64,000 nt of DNA. It comes from Spisula solida (taxonomy: Eukaryota; Mollusca; Bivalvia; Venerida; Mactridae). The position numbers and the translations under genes were made by a program. Location of the stretch: the NCBI GenBank assembly GCA_947247005.1, contig OX365950.1, positions 49,018,761 through 49,082,760 of the forward strand. Direction: 5' to 3'. Shown one piece after another: positions 53,592-64,000 of the stretch. Position 1 is the first letter of the stretch. The number at the start of each line of letters is the position of its first letter. Under the pieces are notes generated by a model. That model ran no database searches. It saw only the letters and a program-made list of their open reading frames with translations, and was not told where the DNA came from.

Positions 53592-53730
53592 TATGACTTA
53601 ACAGATGTTGTTGCTCAACAGAGGTTACCTTTAGAGTAAATATCAGCTTAGGGAAATTTTGAAGGTCTTGTTATAGAGAAGTTGTTACCCTACAGAGGGC
53701 CGCTCTCTAGAGATTGTACTGTACATGTAA
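53592..53730. mobile_element. CTCTGTAGAGCAACA element, family 6 copy 3 (partial)
   Basis: TTGTTGCTCAACAGAGGTTA, TAGAGTAAATATCAG, TTTTGAAGGTCTTGTTATAG and TAGAGATTGTACTGTACATG match the right two thirds of 34014-34194. Confidence 0.6.
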
Positions 53731-54004
53731 GTTCATAGTGGCTGGGTTTTGGCGCTTACTATAGACTAGTTTGGTTCTATTATCTGCGCAAGTATGGTTT
53801 CTCCAGTCGCCAAAACCCACATTTACGTTTGAATAGTTTCAAGATGGCAGCAAAAGCGAACTAGCGACAGCTTTAGAAGATTTTCGCATTCTGTAGTTGA
53901 CCTATGGTAACCATAGTCAGTCCCAAAACCTAGACAGCAACATACAATCCAAAAACCGTGTCTTTCGGATAGGGGAGGTAATGGGTTAGAACTATATATA
54001 AGGC

Positions 54005-54305
54005 CACTATAACTGTACGGCCGTTTCTATATAAACGTCCGTTACTAAACGACCTATATGTATGTACATTACTGTTCGACCATTACTAGATCTGTATGTC
54101 CGTTACTATACGATCGTAACTGAACGACCGTTTCTATACATACGACCGTTACTGAACGACCTTTACTGTTTGTACTTTGACTGTACTACTATTACTATAT
54201 GTTACTATACGACAGTTACTAAACTTTACTGTATGTTCGTTAACTGTACGACCTTTTTTAAGATCGTTACTGTACGACCGTTCATACTAGTATACGACTG
54301 CTTAT
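54005..54305. repeat. Degenerate repeat of about 14 bp (CGACCGTTACTATA)
   Basis: ACGACCGTTTCTATA, ACGACCGTTACTGAA, CGACCTTTACTG, TACGATCGTAACTGA and similar words recur about twenty times with variable spacing. Confidence 0.6.
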
Positions 54306-54945
54306 GAACAACTATTATTTATTCTTAGTACAAAATTACATACGGTAAAAAACACCACTAAAAAGGCTGGGCGAGTATTGTTTACAAGCTGTCAATTTTT
54401 ATTACAGTCCGAGTGATCCGTCGTCACTGGTCATATACGCCACATGATTGTATAAATTTGGCCTATCATACATTATAAGACGTCAATACATCGTTATAGG
54501 ATCATAATATACTTAATACTACTATCATGGTGTTAAGAAATACATTTGTATAGAGAGATCAACATTTAATGTACAACTCTGGTGCTTTATTGTTGTCAAG
54601 TCGTATGGTCATGTATTACGTTATATGTAAAACTATATCAAGTGTTTTATATTGTATATAATTTAATCTAGTGCTAGGAATACATACATAAACATTCACA
54701 GTGAGTATCTTTTAATTTATATTTAAATTTTGCTTACAAGCATAATAATGACTGTATTATAACAGACTCAATGCATCAACATGACATTGTAAACTATTTT
54801 CTGTTGCTGATATTTACTAGTATATGCATGTACTCAAATATATGCAGTGTGCTTCCCCTTAGTAGCGTGAAAAACTTGTCTATTTTTTGCCGATTTGCTT
54901 TAGACCGAACCGGTATACAACTGATTCTCGGCAATTTTAAAATCT

Positions 54946-55112
54946 CCCCAGAGCGGCCCTATATAGAGCAACAGCCTCTGTGTAACAACATCTTCAAAAT
55001 TTCCCAAAGTAGCTATTTACTATAAATTTATTCTCTGTAGAGCAACAACCTCTAAATAATGACCAACATTTGCAGCTCCCTACGAGTGTTACTTTACAGA
55101 AGTTGCACTGTA
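54946..55112. mobile_element. CTCTGTAGAGCAACA element, family 6 copy 4
   Basis: TATATAGAGCAACAGCCTCT, TTACTATAAATTTATTCTCTG, TAGAGCAACAACCTC and AGAAGTTGCACTGTAC parallel 7262-7452. Confidence 0.65.
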
Positions 55113-55305
55113 CTTATTTATCTAATTTGGTGACATTTATTATTTTATTAAAATATACATGTACTATTTTCGCGTTCATTATAACTAAGTAGTGTAGTAT
55201 CTTATACCTTGTATGGCACCGTCTCCTCCTAAACTGTCAAACCTGTGTTAGTGGTCTTCTGATTTACGCAAACACCAGTCATAGACTGTCATTAAAATTG
55301 ATTAA

Positions 55306-55586
55306 ATGGGAACCCGCTAATTAGGACTCGTCCGGACCAGGTACAAAGTCCAGATTAGAGAGATTTCTGGACTAGATGAGTTTTTGGATACATGTATGAT
55401 AATCTGAGTTGAATGCATTACTAAACCCCTCATTTGTACAAGATATAGAAAATAAAATCAACTCAACCCATACATTGTATTTACATTTTGATATGTTTAT
55501 TTACAAACATAAATACTGTTGCAGTATCTATTTTAAAGCACTTTTTGTCTGGTCTAGACGAGTCCGGATTAGAGGGGTTCCACTGT
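55306..55586. mobile_element. CAGTGGAACCCCTCTAATCC-type foldback element
   Basis: Left AATGGGAACCCGCTAATTAG, GACTCGTCCGGACCAG; right CTGGTCTAGACGAGTCCGGA, TTAGAGGGGTTCCACTG. About 281 bp. CAGTGGAACC termini are reminiscent of pogo/Tigger-type elements. A single similar end (ACAGTGAACTCGGTTATTGC) lies at 55985. Confidence 0.7.
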
Positions 55587-56249
55587 ATGAAATCACTATC
55601 ATTCATTTACATTACACTACATGCACTCCTACTTCTTATAATAATAATATTATTAATAATACTAAAGATTTTATTTTACGAGGAAACTCATTTGACAATA
55701 CATATCAGTCGTGCACCTGTTGTTTATAGCCATCTGCTGTAATCAGCCATATTTTATATACATGTACCTATGATTTATACTGAATGTCTAAGAGAGGTAA
55801 GGCTGCATAACATTAACATCTGGGGTGGTTTCGAACTCATACTTTGCGGCTGATGACGGTCACAATAATAATTATGGTTTTGATTTTAATCCACGTGGGT
55901 GAGGTGTCACCTAATTTGTAAATAATGACCAGGCTAAGATATGACAAGATTTTGCATTTACTGCAATGGAAATAAATGGAAGTACAGTGAACTCGGTTAT
56001 TGCGAAATCATAGGGACTCAGAAATTTCGTTACATCCAATTTTCGCTATATCCATACAACGAACTTTATAATTTTCTACTCATAAATATGTCTGTCACGC
56101 TTTAAATACAAATGTATTGTGTTAGCTGGTGATATAACTACACATAATAATCATCGTTAACCCTCATACATTCCTCTAACTTAGTCACGGTATGTTGAAA
56201 ACCACTGTATCCTGATTTGATGTCACCTCATGCGTATGGCCATGACTTA

Positions 56250-56361
56250 TTGTCGGAAAGTGACGTTATAATACGAAGAATTTGACGTGATCCTCGACCG
56301 TCTAATTGTCGGAAAGTGACGTTATAATACGAAGAATTTGACGTGATCCTCGACCGTCTAT
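56250..56361. repeat. Exact 56-bp tandem duplication
   Basis: TTGTCGGAAAGTGACGTTAT through GATCCTCGACCGTCTAA occurs twice in succession with no visible difference. The second copy runs into a family 13 repeat (CTATTAGCATAATTTAACAG ... ATCACGAAGATC) to about 56470. Confidence 0.9.
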
Positions 56362-56761
56362 TAGCATAATTTAACAGCTAATATATTGTATATATGTATA
56401 ACCCATGTTGTTTGTTTTCATAAGCAGGGAGCATCACGAAGATCATAAGGACCGATATTGCACGATTTGCTCACAGAAATTTATACCTTCAGCGCAAGAA
56501 CCTTGTAATATATTCATGCATAATGACCAGGATCAAATCAAATTATCCTTGCTATATCACCTTAACGTCTTAATTTATAAATACAAAATGTAGATCGTTG
56601 TCACGTGGAACCTGTATGATTGAAATATCGTAGTTTGATTTGTTTCGAGTATTACCATAGTTACATCAATCCGGGCGTCAACGTCATTGCAGGTATACAG
56701 CTACCAATTATTCCAATGAATTATGACCAATCACACCGGACCAGTACAAACCGTTTTACCT

Positions 56762-57410
56762 GGGTAGTCTACCAACAAGACCAACAAGACTTAGTGTTCC
56801 TGGGTTACCAACATGACGTAGTGTTACTGGGTTACCAACATGACGTAGTGTTACTGGGTTACCAACATGACGTAGTGTTCCTGGGTTACAAACAATACTT
56901 AGTGTCACTGGGTTACCAACATGACGTAGTGTAACCTGGTTACCAACATGACTCAGTGTTCCTGGATTACCAACAATACTTAGTGTCACTGGGTTACCAA
57001 CATGACGTAGTGTTCCTGGGTTACCAACAATACTTAGTGTCACTGGGTTACCAACATGACGTAGTGTAACCTGGTTACCAACAATACTTAGTGTTACTGG
57101 GTTACCAACAATACTTAGTGTTACTTGGTTACCAACAATACTAAGTGTTACTTGGTTACCAACATGACTAAGTGTTACCTGGTTACCAACATGACTTAGT
57201 GTTACTGGGTTACCAACATGACTCAGTGTTACTGGGTTACCAACAATACTTAGTGTTACCTGGTTACCAACATGACTTAGTGTTACTGGGTTACCAACAA
57301 TACTTAGTGTTACCTGGTTACCAACATGACTTAGTGTTACTGGGTTACCAACATGACTTAGTGTTACCTGGTTACCAACATAACTTAGTGTTCCTGGATT
57401 ACCAACAATT
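56762..57410. repeat. 27-bp minisatellite, about 22-24 units
   Basis: The unit GGTTACCAACATGACTTAG plus TGTTACTG alternates with a GGTTACCAACAATACTTAG version. As 27 is nine codons, open frames appear on both strands (GYQHDVVLL on plus, VGNPVTLRH on minus), but there is no start context, splice site or flanking coding sequence to support a gene. Confidence 0.95.
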
Positions 57411-57516
57411 AAATAAAGCTTTAATTGAAACGATGAAGTGATTTATATTGTATTCAGACTCTATTGTGGTCCAATGTTTGTGGTTTTAGTGTATCTGGAC
57501 CATTATGACAATATTA

Positions 57517-58533
57517 CGTGGGTCGTTCAAAAATAAACAGGACTATTGTCACAAAACGTGCATGGCTAAACGAAATAAATCAAATTATATACCATCGTAA
57601 ATCAGAATCCTTTTTCAACATACTGTAAAAATATCAATTAAAACAAATACGCGGTCCGAGAGTTACAGGTGACTGAACAAGGTCACTAACGCTGACCCGG
57701 CGCACAAAATAACGTCGCGCTATTTTACACGGCGTTAGTGCTTCGCAAAGGGCTACGAAATACGACGTTTATAGTGATATAGGGTGGCGAATACATTCCA
57801 GTACCACAATGAGTCACACAAGTAAAGCATTGGTGAGAATCGCGTGTAGTTTTCCGGATCTTACATCGAATATCTGGGCGAGAAGCCGTACCATAAAACG
57901 TTGGTATTTTGAAAATGTCTCGGTAACTGACATCACAGACGTTCTGATGATTTCCTATTACTTCCCTGTCTTACAAAGCTAAACAGTTATCATTAAAGCA
58001 TTTGTGCCATTCTTAAACTGATAAACAACTAGCAGAACTGTTTTCAAAATGTAGTTACGATAATTCCATACGATTCAGAGGACTTAATCATCTTGCTGTT
58101 GACAGAACTTTGTGTTTGTTCGTTTTCACTTACGTTCTGGCGACGTCACTTTTGCCTCACGAAGTTGTCGCTCTTGGATTTCAACTTCTGTTTATTTCAA
58201 AACCTAACGTCTAAATGTAATCATTTTTGCAGATATCGTGCAACATGTAACATGTCATGTTATGGTGTAGTTTGAAAACCAACGATATGATAGTTTTAAA
58301 GATACATCCCATTTCATAGTCGCCATTTATGGTAATTGGTGGGCTGCGCCGGGTGCGTGTTACCATGGTTTCAAAATGGACTATTATGAGAGGACGTGAA
58401 AGTGTTACTCGATAAATCAGATATCAAATTTTCGCAATTGAATTCCGATTCTATATTATGTAATAATATTTGTATAATATTGAAAACTATACCCGTGAGA
58501 GCCCCAGTCCTGTTTATTTTTGAACGTCCCACG
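57517..58533. mobile_element. Mariner-like element of about 1 kb, non-autonomous or decayed
   Basis: Terminal inverted repeat CGTGGGTCGTTCAAAAATAA, ACAGGACT at left and its complement AGTCCTGTTTATTTTTGAAC, GTCCCACG at right (one mismatch). TA flanks both sides (57515-57516, 58534-58535). Such GGGnCGTTCAAAAA ends with TA targets are typical of mariner relatives. 1017 bp is short for a full mariner of about 1.3 kb, and no transposase DDD/DDE frame was recognised. The interior is more CpG-rich than its surroundings and holds a 57-codon open frame (57809-57982, starting MSHTSKALVRIAC). Confidence 0.75.
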
Positions 58534-58535
58534 TA

Positions 58536-59317
58536 TCTACACTGCTATATCAGTTATATCCTAATTGGGCGTACGTAAATTATTGTGTGTGGTTATTTCT
58601 GTCACGATGATTCAGCTTATCAATGCGGCAAAACAATGTAAAAATGTAAAAACAAACCAACGACAATGTAATAGCGGCACATAACAACATAATAGCTGTC
58701 GTCAGTAGACCGACAGAGAATAGCATCAAAGCACTGAGAGTGGTGATGGGAGGCGATCTGGTTGCTGCTACTAAAGCTTAAACCGACTTTACACGTTTAA
58801 TATTCGTTTTCTTACTGCCAATCTTGTCGTGAATGTCAAAATAGGCATATGTGACTATATAGGCATGTTGGGTATCTAATTGTAAAAAGGGGCATATTGA
58901 TTTATAATTATGTAATACGTGTATTGACGCCTCCCAAAAAAACTGAAGTAAACTCTAAATAATCAGTGAAAATAAGAAACACCTTGTGTTTATTGACATT
59001 AACTTAATTAGTTTAAATCTTGAGGTTGAATAGAATGTGAAGTATATTTGAACCTACTTAGTTCTTAATTTTGAGGTAGCCGTATTATTGCGAAGGTATA
59101 TTACGATGGACGTTTAATATAGTGTGGGACTGAGGCTGCGAAATACAGACGACCAAATACATACATGGTTTATATTTAACAATCCTTTGAACTAATCGTC
59201 TTTAACCGAAATATACTTTTTTAGTCCTGAAATTTATAGGCGAAATGTATTTTTATAGTTGTTTCCTCCAGAAACAACTTCAATATACTGGAAATTTACA
59301 TAAACTAGAAACTGCCA
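58536..59317. other. Gene-free stretch
   Basis: No exon or repeat could be supported. Confidence 0.4.
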
Positions 59318-59465
59318 TGGCTTTTCTTCTCTCATACCCTCGTGGCGATGGATAACATCAGGAATGAAGTGTCGAGAGTGATTAATATAAGTTGGAAAAA
59401 CCTGTTACACAATCGACTTTAAATCAATTAGTATAAACTATTGTTACTGCTAAGGATCCGGAAAA
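59318..59465. repeat. SINE-tail-like repeat
   Basis: CTTCTCTCATACCCTCGTGG, AATGAAGTGTCGAGAGTGAT, GTTACACAATCGAC, AGTATAAACTA match the segments at 4790, 60012 and 60390. Confidence 0.5.
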
Positions 59466-59881
59466 TATATGTTTTCAATTCGTTCCTTTGGCGCAAGAAG
59501 GTTGTATCTCTCTATAATCATACAATGTAGTGTGATACAACCTTGTTGCACCACAGGGACGACTTGTTCTCGAGAGGGAAACCTGTATGAATAAGACAGC
59601 TTATGTTCATGAATTAATTTATATACATGTTCTCTCTGATATACATGTATAATGCCCACGTATACATTGTTACTTATACTAATTAACAGGTCAATTCGGT
59701 GGATAAATAAACGCTAAATATTATCTGATGTAATGTTAACATGTTATTTATGACATTTCGTATGAAACGAATATTACAAGCAAACACCTGTGTCGACTGT
59801 AGAACATTTAGTGGCAATGTACTAGTATGTTGTCATTTGTTTTTGTCTCTCTTCTTAATTAGTTTTAAGACATACAAATAT

Positions 59882-60085
59882 TGCCTCCTCGATTGCCTAG
59901 TGGTGGAGTGTTCGCTTCGAGTGCGGGAGGTCACAGGTTCGATCCCAGTCACAACAAAGACGAATAAAATGGTACCAGTGATTTCTTTGCTTGACGTTTA
60001 GCATTAAATTGAAACTAACTACTCTTCTCTCATACCCATTGGCGTTTGAAAAACTTGTTTCACAATAAATTAGTATAAACTAACA
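59882..60085 (+). repeat. tRNA-derived SINE with tail
   Basis: The head GCCTCCTCGATTGCCTAGTG holds an A-box-like TTGCCTAGTGG, then TTCGCTTCGAGTGCG, and a good B box AGGTTCGATCCCAG. The body then has ACCAGTGATTTCTTTGCTTG, GTTTAGCATTAAATTGAAAC, ACTCTTCTCTCATACCC. The tRNA part would lack proper acceptor pairing, and the long tail is shared with other loci, so this is a SINE rather than a tRNA gene. Confidence 0.7.
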
Positions 60086-60630
60086 TTGCCTCAATATCAG
60101 CAAATAAAACATAAATTATCAACTTGTGTGAGTGGTCATTATACGTCAAAACATGGGAATCTTGAAACTCGTGAATCATAGAATCTCTGGGCTTATACAA
60201 AACACGGGAATCCCCTGAATTAAGCACCACCTATTAAATCGTAACCACCCCTTATTATATTAAGTAAATTGTCTTTTGTAAACCCTTGGCTGGATCCTTA
60301 GTTTTCAAGTGTAAGCCTCCAACGAGAGGTTGCCGGTCTAAGCCTAGTCAGCGAGATACTAAAGTCGATAAATTGGGCCTAGATTCTCTTTTCTCAAACC
60401 CTAGGTGATAGATGCCATGAGGTGTCGAGAGTGATTATATGTTAGGCGGTGGTTGATAATCGTCTGTTATGAACCCCAATATGGTTAAAAGTACACGTGT
60501 GCTATCTATTTAAGACAATGTGTTTTTTTTACTGAAAGCTTATTTGGTTTCGAAAATGTACTAGCGTCATTTTTATATTTGAACAAACCCTTACTAATCA
60601 TTACTTATGAAAGGCCCAAGTTGCTATACT

Positions 60631-60935
60631 CACCGTAGCAACACCACGTGACTTTCGGCTACAAGTCCAAGACGAAATTTGTCAACATTGGGCAACAAAT
60701 ATAGCCATAAGTAACATAAACTACATTTGCCACGGTTTCACAGGTGCTGGACAAAACGGCACAGCTGCTGAAAAAGATCTTATTGTTCATGGGAAGAAAA
60801 TAATTTCCCCCTTAGTGTGGCGTATATTTCATAGAAATCGATGAAGAAATAAAACACTTTTTTTATTTTTGTTTTCCAATGTTGACACATTTCGTCTTGG
60901 ACCTGTAGCCAAAAGCCACCTGATATTGCTACACT
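60631..60935. mobile_element. Long-palindrome foldback element, family 1 copy 3 (left arm shortened)
   Basis: Left CACCGTAGCAACACCACGTG, right CACCTGATATTGCTACACTG. The right arm is complete (GCTGCTGAAAAAGATCTTAT, TTCATAGAAATCGATGAAGA). The left arm jumps from the ATAGCCATAAGTA region straight to the central hairpin, so about 100 bp is missing. Confidence 0.8.
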
Positions 60936-61302
60936 GTAGACTGATACTAACAGAAAACGCTAGTCTTTAATTCTTCAATTGTGAGTGACTTACAAAGAAT
61001 GTACACTTAATATGAGACAACAGCTCCAAAATGTGTGTTTATCTCAATTTTAAATAACTTTGAAAACACAACGGTTGACATTTATATATGTAGTTATGAT
61101 AATGTCAGATTCCAATTCTGTTTACGTCATCTAGTTAACACAGAGAGATAATGTCATTATAGTTATTTACATGACCAACTGATGTGTCACATATATTACT
61201 TCCGGTTGCTGCAATGCATTATGTTTTAACGCCAGACCACAGGCAGGTAGACAAATGGTATCCGTCATTAAACAAACCCATGGCTCCCCCGACAAGTCAT
61301 AT

Positions 61303-61545
61303 CAGGTCCCGATATCCCGAAACGTCTCAATTTGAGCTAAATCTCATCTCAAATATTGTCACGTGCCATTGGGTTGATTTCAATGGGAGACCGGTTTTGA
61401 ATTTGGCATCACAAAAACAGTATTCTGAGCTGAACATTTTGTGAGAGCGAACTTCACATTTATTTCAAAATCAGACTCCCATTTGAGTAAAATCTCAATT
61501 TGAGCTGAGATATGTAATTGAGATGCATCGAGAAATCGGGACCAG
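61303..61545. mobile_element. CAGGTCCCGATATCCCGAAA foldback element, family 5 copy 3
   Basis: Left CAGGTCCCGATATCCCGAAA, right TCGAGAAATCGGGACC. Interior AGCTAAATCTCATCTCAAAT, TTTGGCATCACAAAAACAG as in copy 2. It ends about 150 bp before the formin exon. Confidence 0.75.
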
Positions 61546-61696
61546 AAAGTGTTTATACATGATTTAAAGCTTACTCTTGCACCCTTGTGCTTTTCCTGTT
61601 AAACTGGAACAGTCGATATAGAATTATAGAAATGTAGTTAAAATCCATCCATTGAACTATGCAGTAATTACAAATGTATAATTGTTTGTTTTACAG

Positions 61697-62765
61697 ATGT
61701 TAAAACTGAAAGAGAAATGGCATCGGATACGACGACGGCACTCACCAGATGACAAAACTGATCCCAGGACAAGAAAGAAAAGATTTCAAAAACTAAACCA
61801 GATCAGAGAGGACTTTCTGGCCAAACTGAAACGAACTCCCAAACCGGAAGTTGAGACTAACCAGCGTCCTCCTACTCCTGTAACACCGGATGATTCACAA
61901 GGAGGGATTGAAGATACGACACCGGAATGTGATGTTTGGTGTGGTGGAAACGAAATCCAGACAGTCGACCACGAGCTCGACGAGACTGCAGGGGGAGATA
62001 CAATTGACGGCGCTGAAAGTCAGGACAAACTAATACACATCACCGTTGAATGTTACGATAATGATAGCAATGCAAGCAACGTGCCATTTCGTAGGACTCC
62101 GGTCATGTCTGATCGTATGTCAAAGTCTTCGATTGGGTCTGGATTACTGTCAGTTTCCAGAACTTCAATGTCCAACAGGTCTTTATCGAACTTTTCAGTC
62201 GGAAGTTCTCGGAGCTGCAGGATCAAAGACATGCGAACTGTTTGGACCCAGGCTTCGTTTATCTCTGAGCTTGGATTAACCACGGATGAAAGTCAAGAAA
62301 TGTTACGGGGCCAAGATGCAGAAACACAAGTCGATGGAATCGATCAATCAGTTTGTTCCAGTATTGATTTTGGAATAGATGAAGTTCTTAAAGACTATGA
62401 GGATAATACAAAACTTTTGGAAGTTAAATCTAAGATTGAAGAGCGTTTAACGTATCCTGACCTAGCCGAGTGTGATGTGGGTGTCTGTGTGGACATGCTC
62501 AGAATATCAAAAGTTCCTTTTCTCGTTGCTTTGAATAGAAAAATCCTCACAGAAGAAGGATATTTTAACGAGGAGTTTATAATGTCTTGCGGTATTGACA
62601 TACTGCTGGAAGAACTTGGTAGAATTTCTGTCAGTGGTTTGGGGAGTGTGGCTGAAGTGACGAAAACGTTGCTTATAACTGCATGCATCGTTGCATTGTT
62701 TAATTCAGAATCGGGCCGGAGATTTATCATGGAGAACGGTGAACACCTAGCTTGTGTTACTAAAG
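61697..62765 (+). CDS. INF2-like: INF2-like formin, N-terminal exon (partial gene)
   Basis: One large exon from ATG at 61697 (directly after the acceptor TTTTACAG) to the donor AAAG|GTAAGT at 62766; 356 codons, phase 1 at its end. Formins nucleate and elongate unbranched actin filaments; INF2 types also sever and depolymerise. Residues 1-50 are basic (LKEKWHRIRRRHSPDD). Residues 50-220 are acidic then Ser-rich (SKSSIGSGLLSVSRTSMSNR). From about residue 250 the GTPase-binding/FH3 start matches INF2: DLAECDVGVCVDML, then FIMSCGIDILLEELGRISVS, then ESGRRFIMENGEHLACVTK. The remaining FH3, FH1 and FH2 regions must lie beyond the window. Vertebrate INF2 reaches this domain within about 30 residues, so the roughly 200-residue insert is unusual. 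Because ATG abuts the acceptor, either the upstream exon is non-coding or coding continues from further left. Confidence 0.82.
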
Positions 62766-64000
62766 GTAAGTTTGTTGATATTTTTTTTCAGGGGTTTCAA
62801 TCACAGCCGGAGAAATAAGTTCCTTGATTCATCATACCGGTATACAATTAGCGTAGAAACTACAATATATTGATTTTATTAATTAATGTCGTCTATTTGA
62901 TGGTAGATACAGGCACGGTGCCGTACACTTATGTTCAACATTTTGTGCAGACTCCAAAGTTAGGTTCACCATATAAACATGACTGGCTGACATGAACGCA
63001 CAACAAGGGTTGAAACCACCGATGTTCTGAGCTATATATCCAGTTTTGTGTAAAGAGCGTATCTTTAAGTTTTTGGACTATAAAGGTCAACGAAATAAGA
63101 TTTTGCCACTTCTTGTTTGGGCTTAGTCCCAACAGAGACCAAACGTATGATTTCATTACATTACGTTAGGTCTCACCGGGTCCCAAGTACTTGTATGTAG
63201 CACTTTGCGACACGATTCTTTGTCGCTGTTTGGTGACCGATTATGAGCCCTAAAGAGCAATATAAAGTAAAGGCACACCACACATGGCTTCATTAATGCA
63301 TTTTCTATCATTGAAAACGAATGATTGCAAGAACACTAACCTCATTGATACATAAATTATTCCTGTTTCATTTCACTACTGAAATGTCCTTATTTACGCC
63401 ATTGAAGCCATGGAACAGAGCCGATGTGTTCCGAAAGTTGTTGTTCTGACATTTGTAAGAATTTTGATTGGACGAAAAGTGGCTATAACTAAAACCTAGT
63501 ATCCGGACTAAAAATACGCCTACATTAAAGTCGGTTAAGAACGACTACTCCGTATCGAATAATTATTTCGTCTAAGACAAATTTGTCAATTGTAGGTAAC
63601 TTTCGTTTTTAAAACGGAAGTGAATCGCGACAGAAGTCAGACAAACATTTCATCTAATATTGGTTGTGTAAAGGTGTGATTGACGCTTTTTTGTACTGTA
63701 TGATTGAAATAAGCTTTACTGCCGTCGATTCAACTGTTTAATTCCGAATAAGTCGTCCAATTGGGAAATAAAATTTTGCTAAAGACAGCTAAGTTCAAAA
63801 CTATGAGACTCTATAGTACTGTGGAACGTACGTAGAGTCTTATTTATGGGACTAGTTTGGGCTGTATCCCTAGGGACATGTATTGGCCAACTTTAAACGA
63901 AAATCGTTTTTAACGTGTTTTTAATCCATCCAAAAATACGTTCCTCTATATTTCTATTGTAAAACATATATTATATTTCATCGATAAGCTAGTAAAATGT
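62766..64000. other. First part of the formin intron
   Basis: Begins GTAAGTTTGTTG. No further exon, tandem repeat or inverted repeat is supported up to the window edge. Confidence 0.5.

Noticed and set aside
56405..56593. 62-codon open frame
   Set aside because: Covers a family 13 repeat whose other copies are not open; no coding support.

Overview
This is a 64 kb piece of an AT-rich animal nuclear genome. It has split genes with GT-AG introns, a long minisatellite, and a very dense load of small palindromic DNA transposons. Three things suggest a lophotrochozoan, most likely a bivalve mollusc: small pearl/CvA-like elements carrying (GTCC)n cores and ending in CTTGTT, tRNA-derived SINE fragments, and a repeat with GCGAGCGAAGCGAGC motifs bounded by GGCGGATCC. 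That assignment is inference. No prokaryotic features, rRNA genes or convincing functional tRNA genes were seen.

Four genes can be supported, each rebuilt exon by exon with matching splice phases. (1) Plus strand, 7733-25598: the last eight exons of an MGAT4-type N-acetylglucosaminyltransferase, entering the window 5'-truncated. (2) Minus strand, 39819-37502: a complete three-exon, 221-residue, four-helix membrane protein resembling the EXPERA/EBP superfamily. (3) Plus strand, 44989-48287: a complete six-exon MCTS1, 182 residues. (4) Plus strand, 61697-62765: one large exon with the GTPase-binding/FH3 start of an INF2-like formin, continuing past the right edge. The genes belong to unrelated processes (N-glycan branching, a membrane enzyme or sensor, translation re-initiation, actin assembly), so no operon-like cooperation is implied.

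Layout. 1-2870 is a 51-bp tandem array. 2871-7732 holds nested transposon copies and an unrecognised decayed coding region. 7733-25598 is MGAT4, its introns filled with foldback elements. 25.6-37.5 kb is gene-free and rich in hAT-like, Helentron-like and other elements. 37.5-48.3 kb holds two divergently oriented genes about 5.2 kb apart, with a GCGAGC-type element and a 45-bp-arm hairpin between them. 48.3-61.7 kb is gene-free, with a nested foldback element, a 27-bp minisatellite, a roughly 1 kb mariner-like element and SINE remnants. 61.7-64 kb is the formin exon followed by intron.

The most distinctive aspect is the transposon archaeology. At least fifteen families of inverted-repeat elements occur, several with target duplications readable directly: 8 bp for two hAT-like copies, TTA for two Harbinger-like copies, 5 bp for a long-palindrome family, and TA for mariner-like copies. 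There is one paralogous empty site, and several elements lie within about 25 bp of splice sites. No autonomous transposase was recognised.
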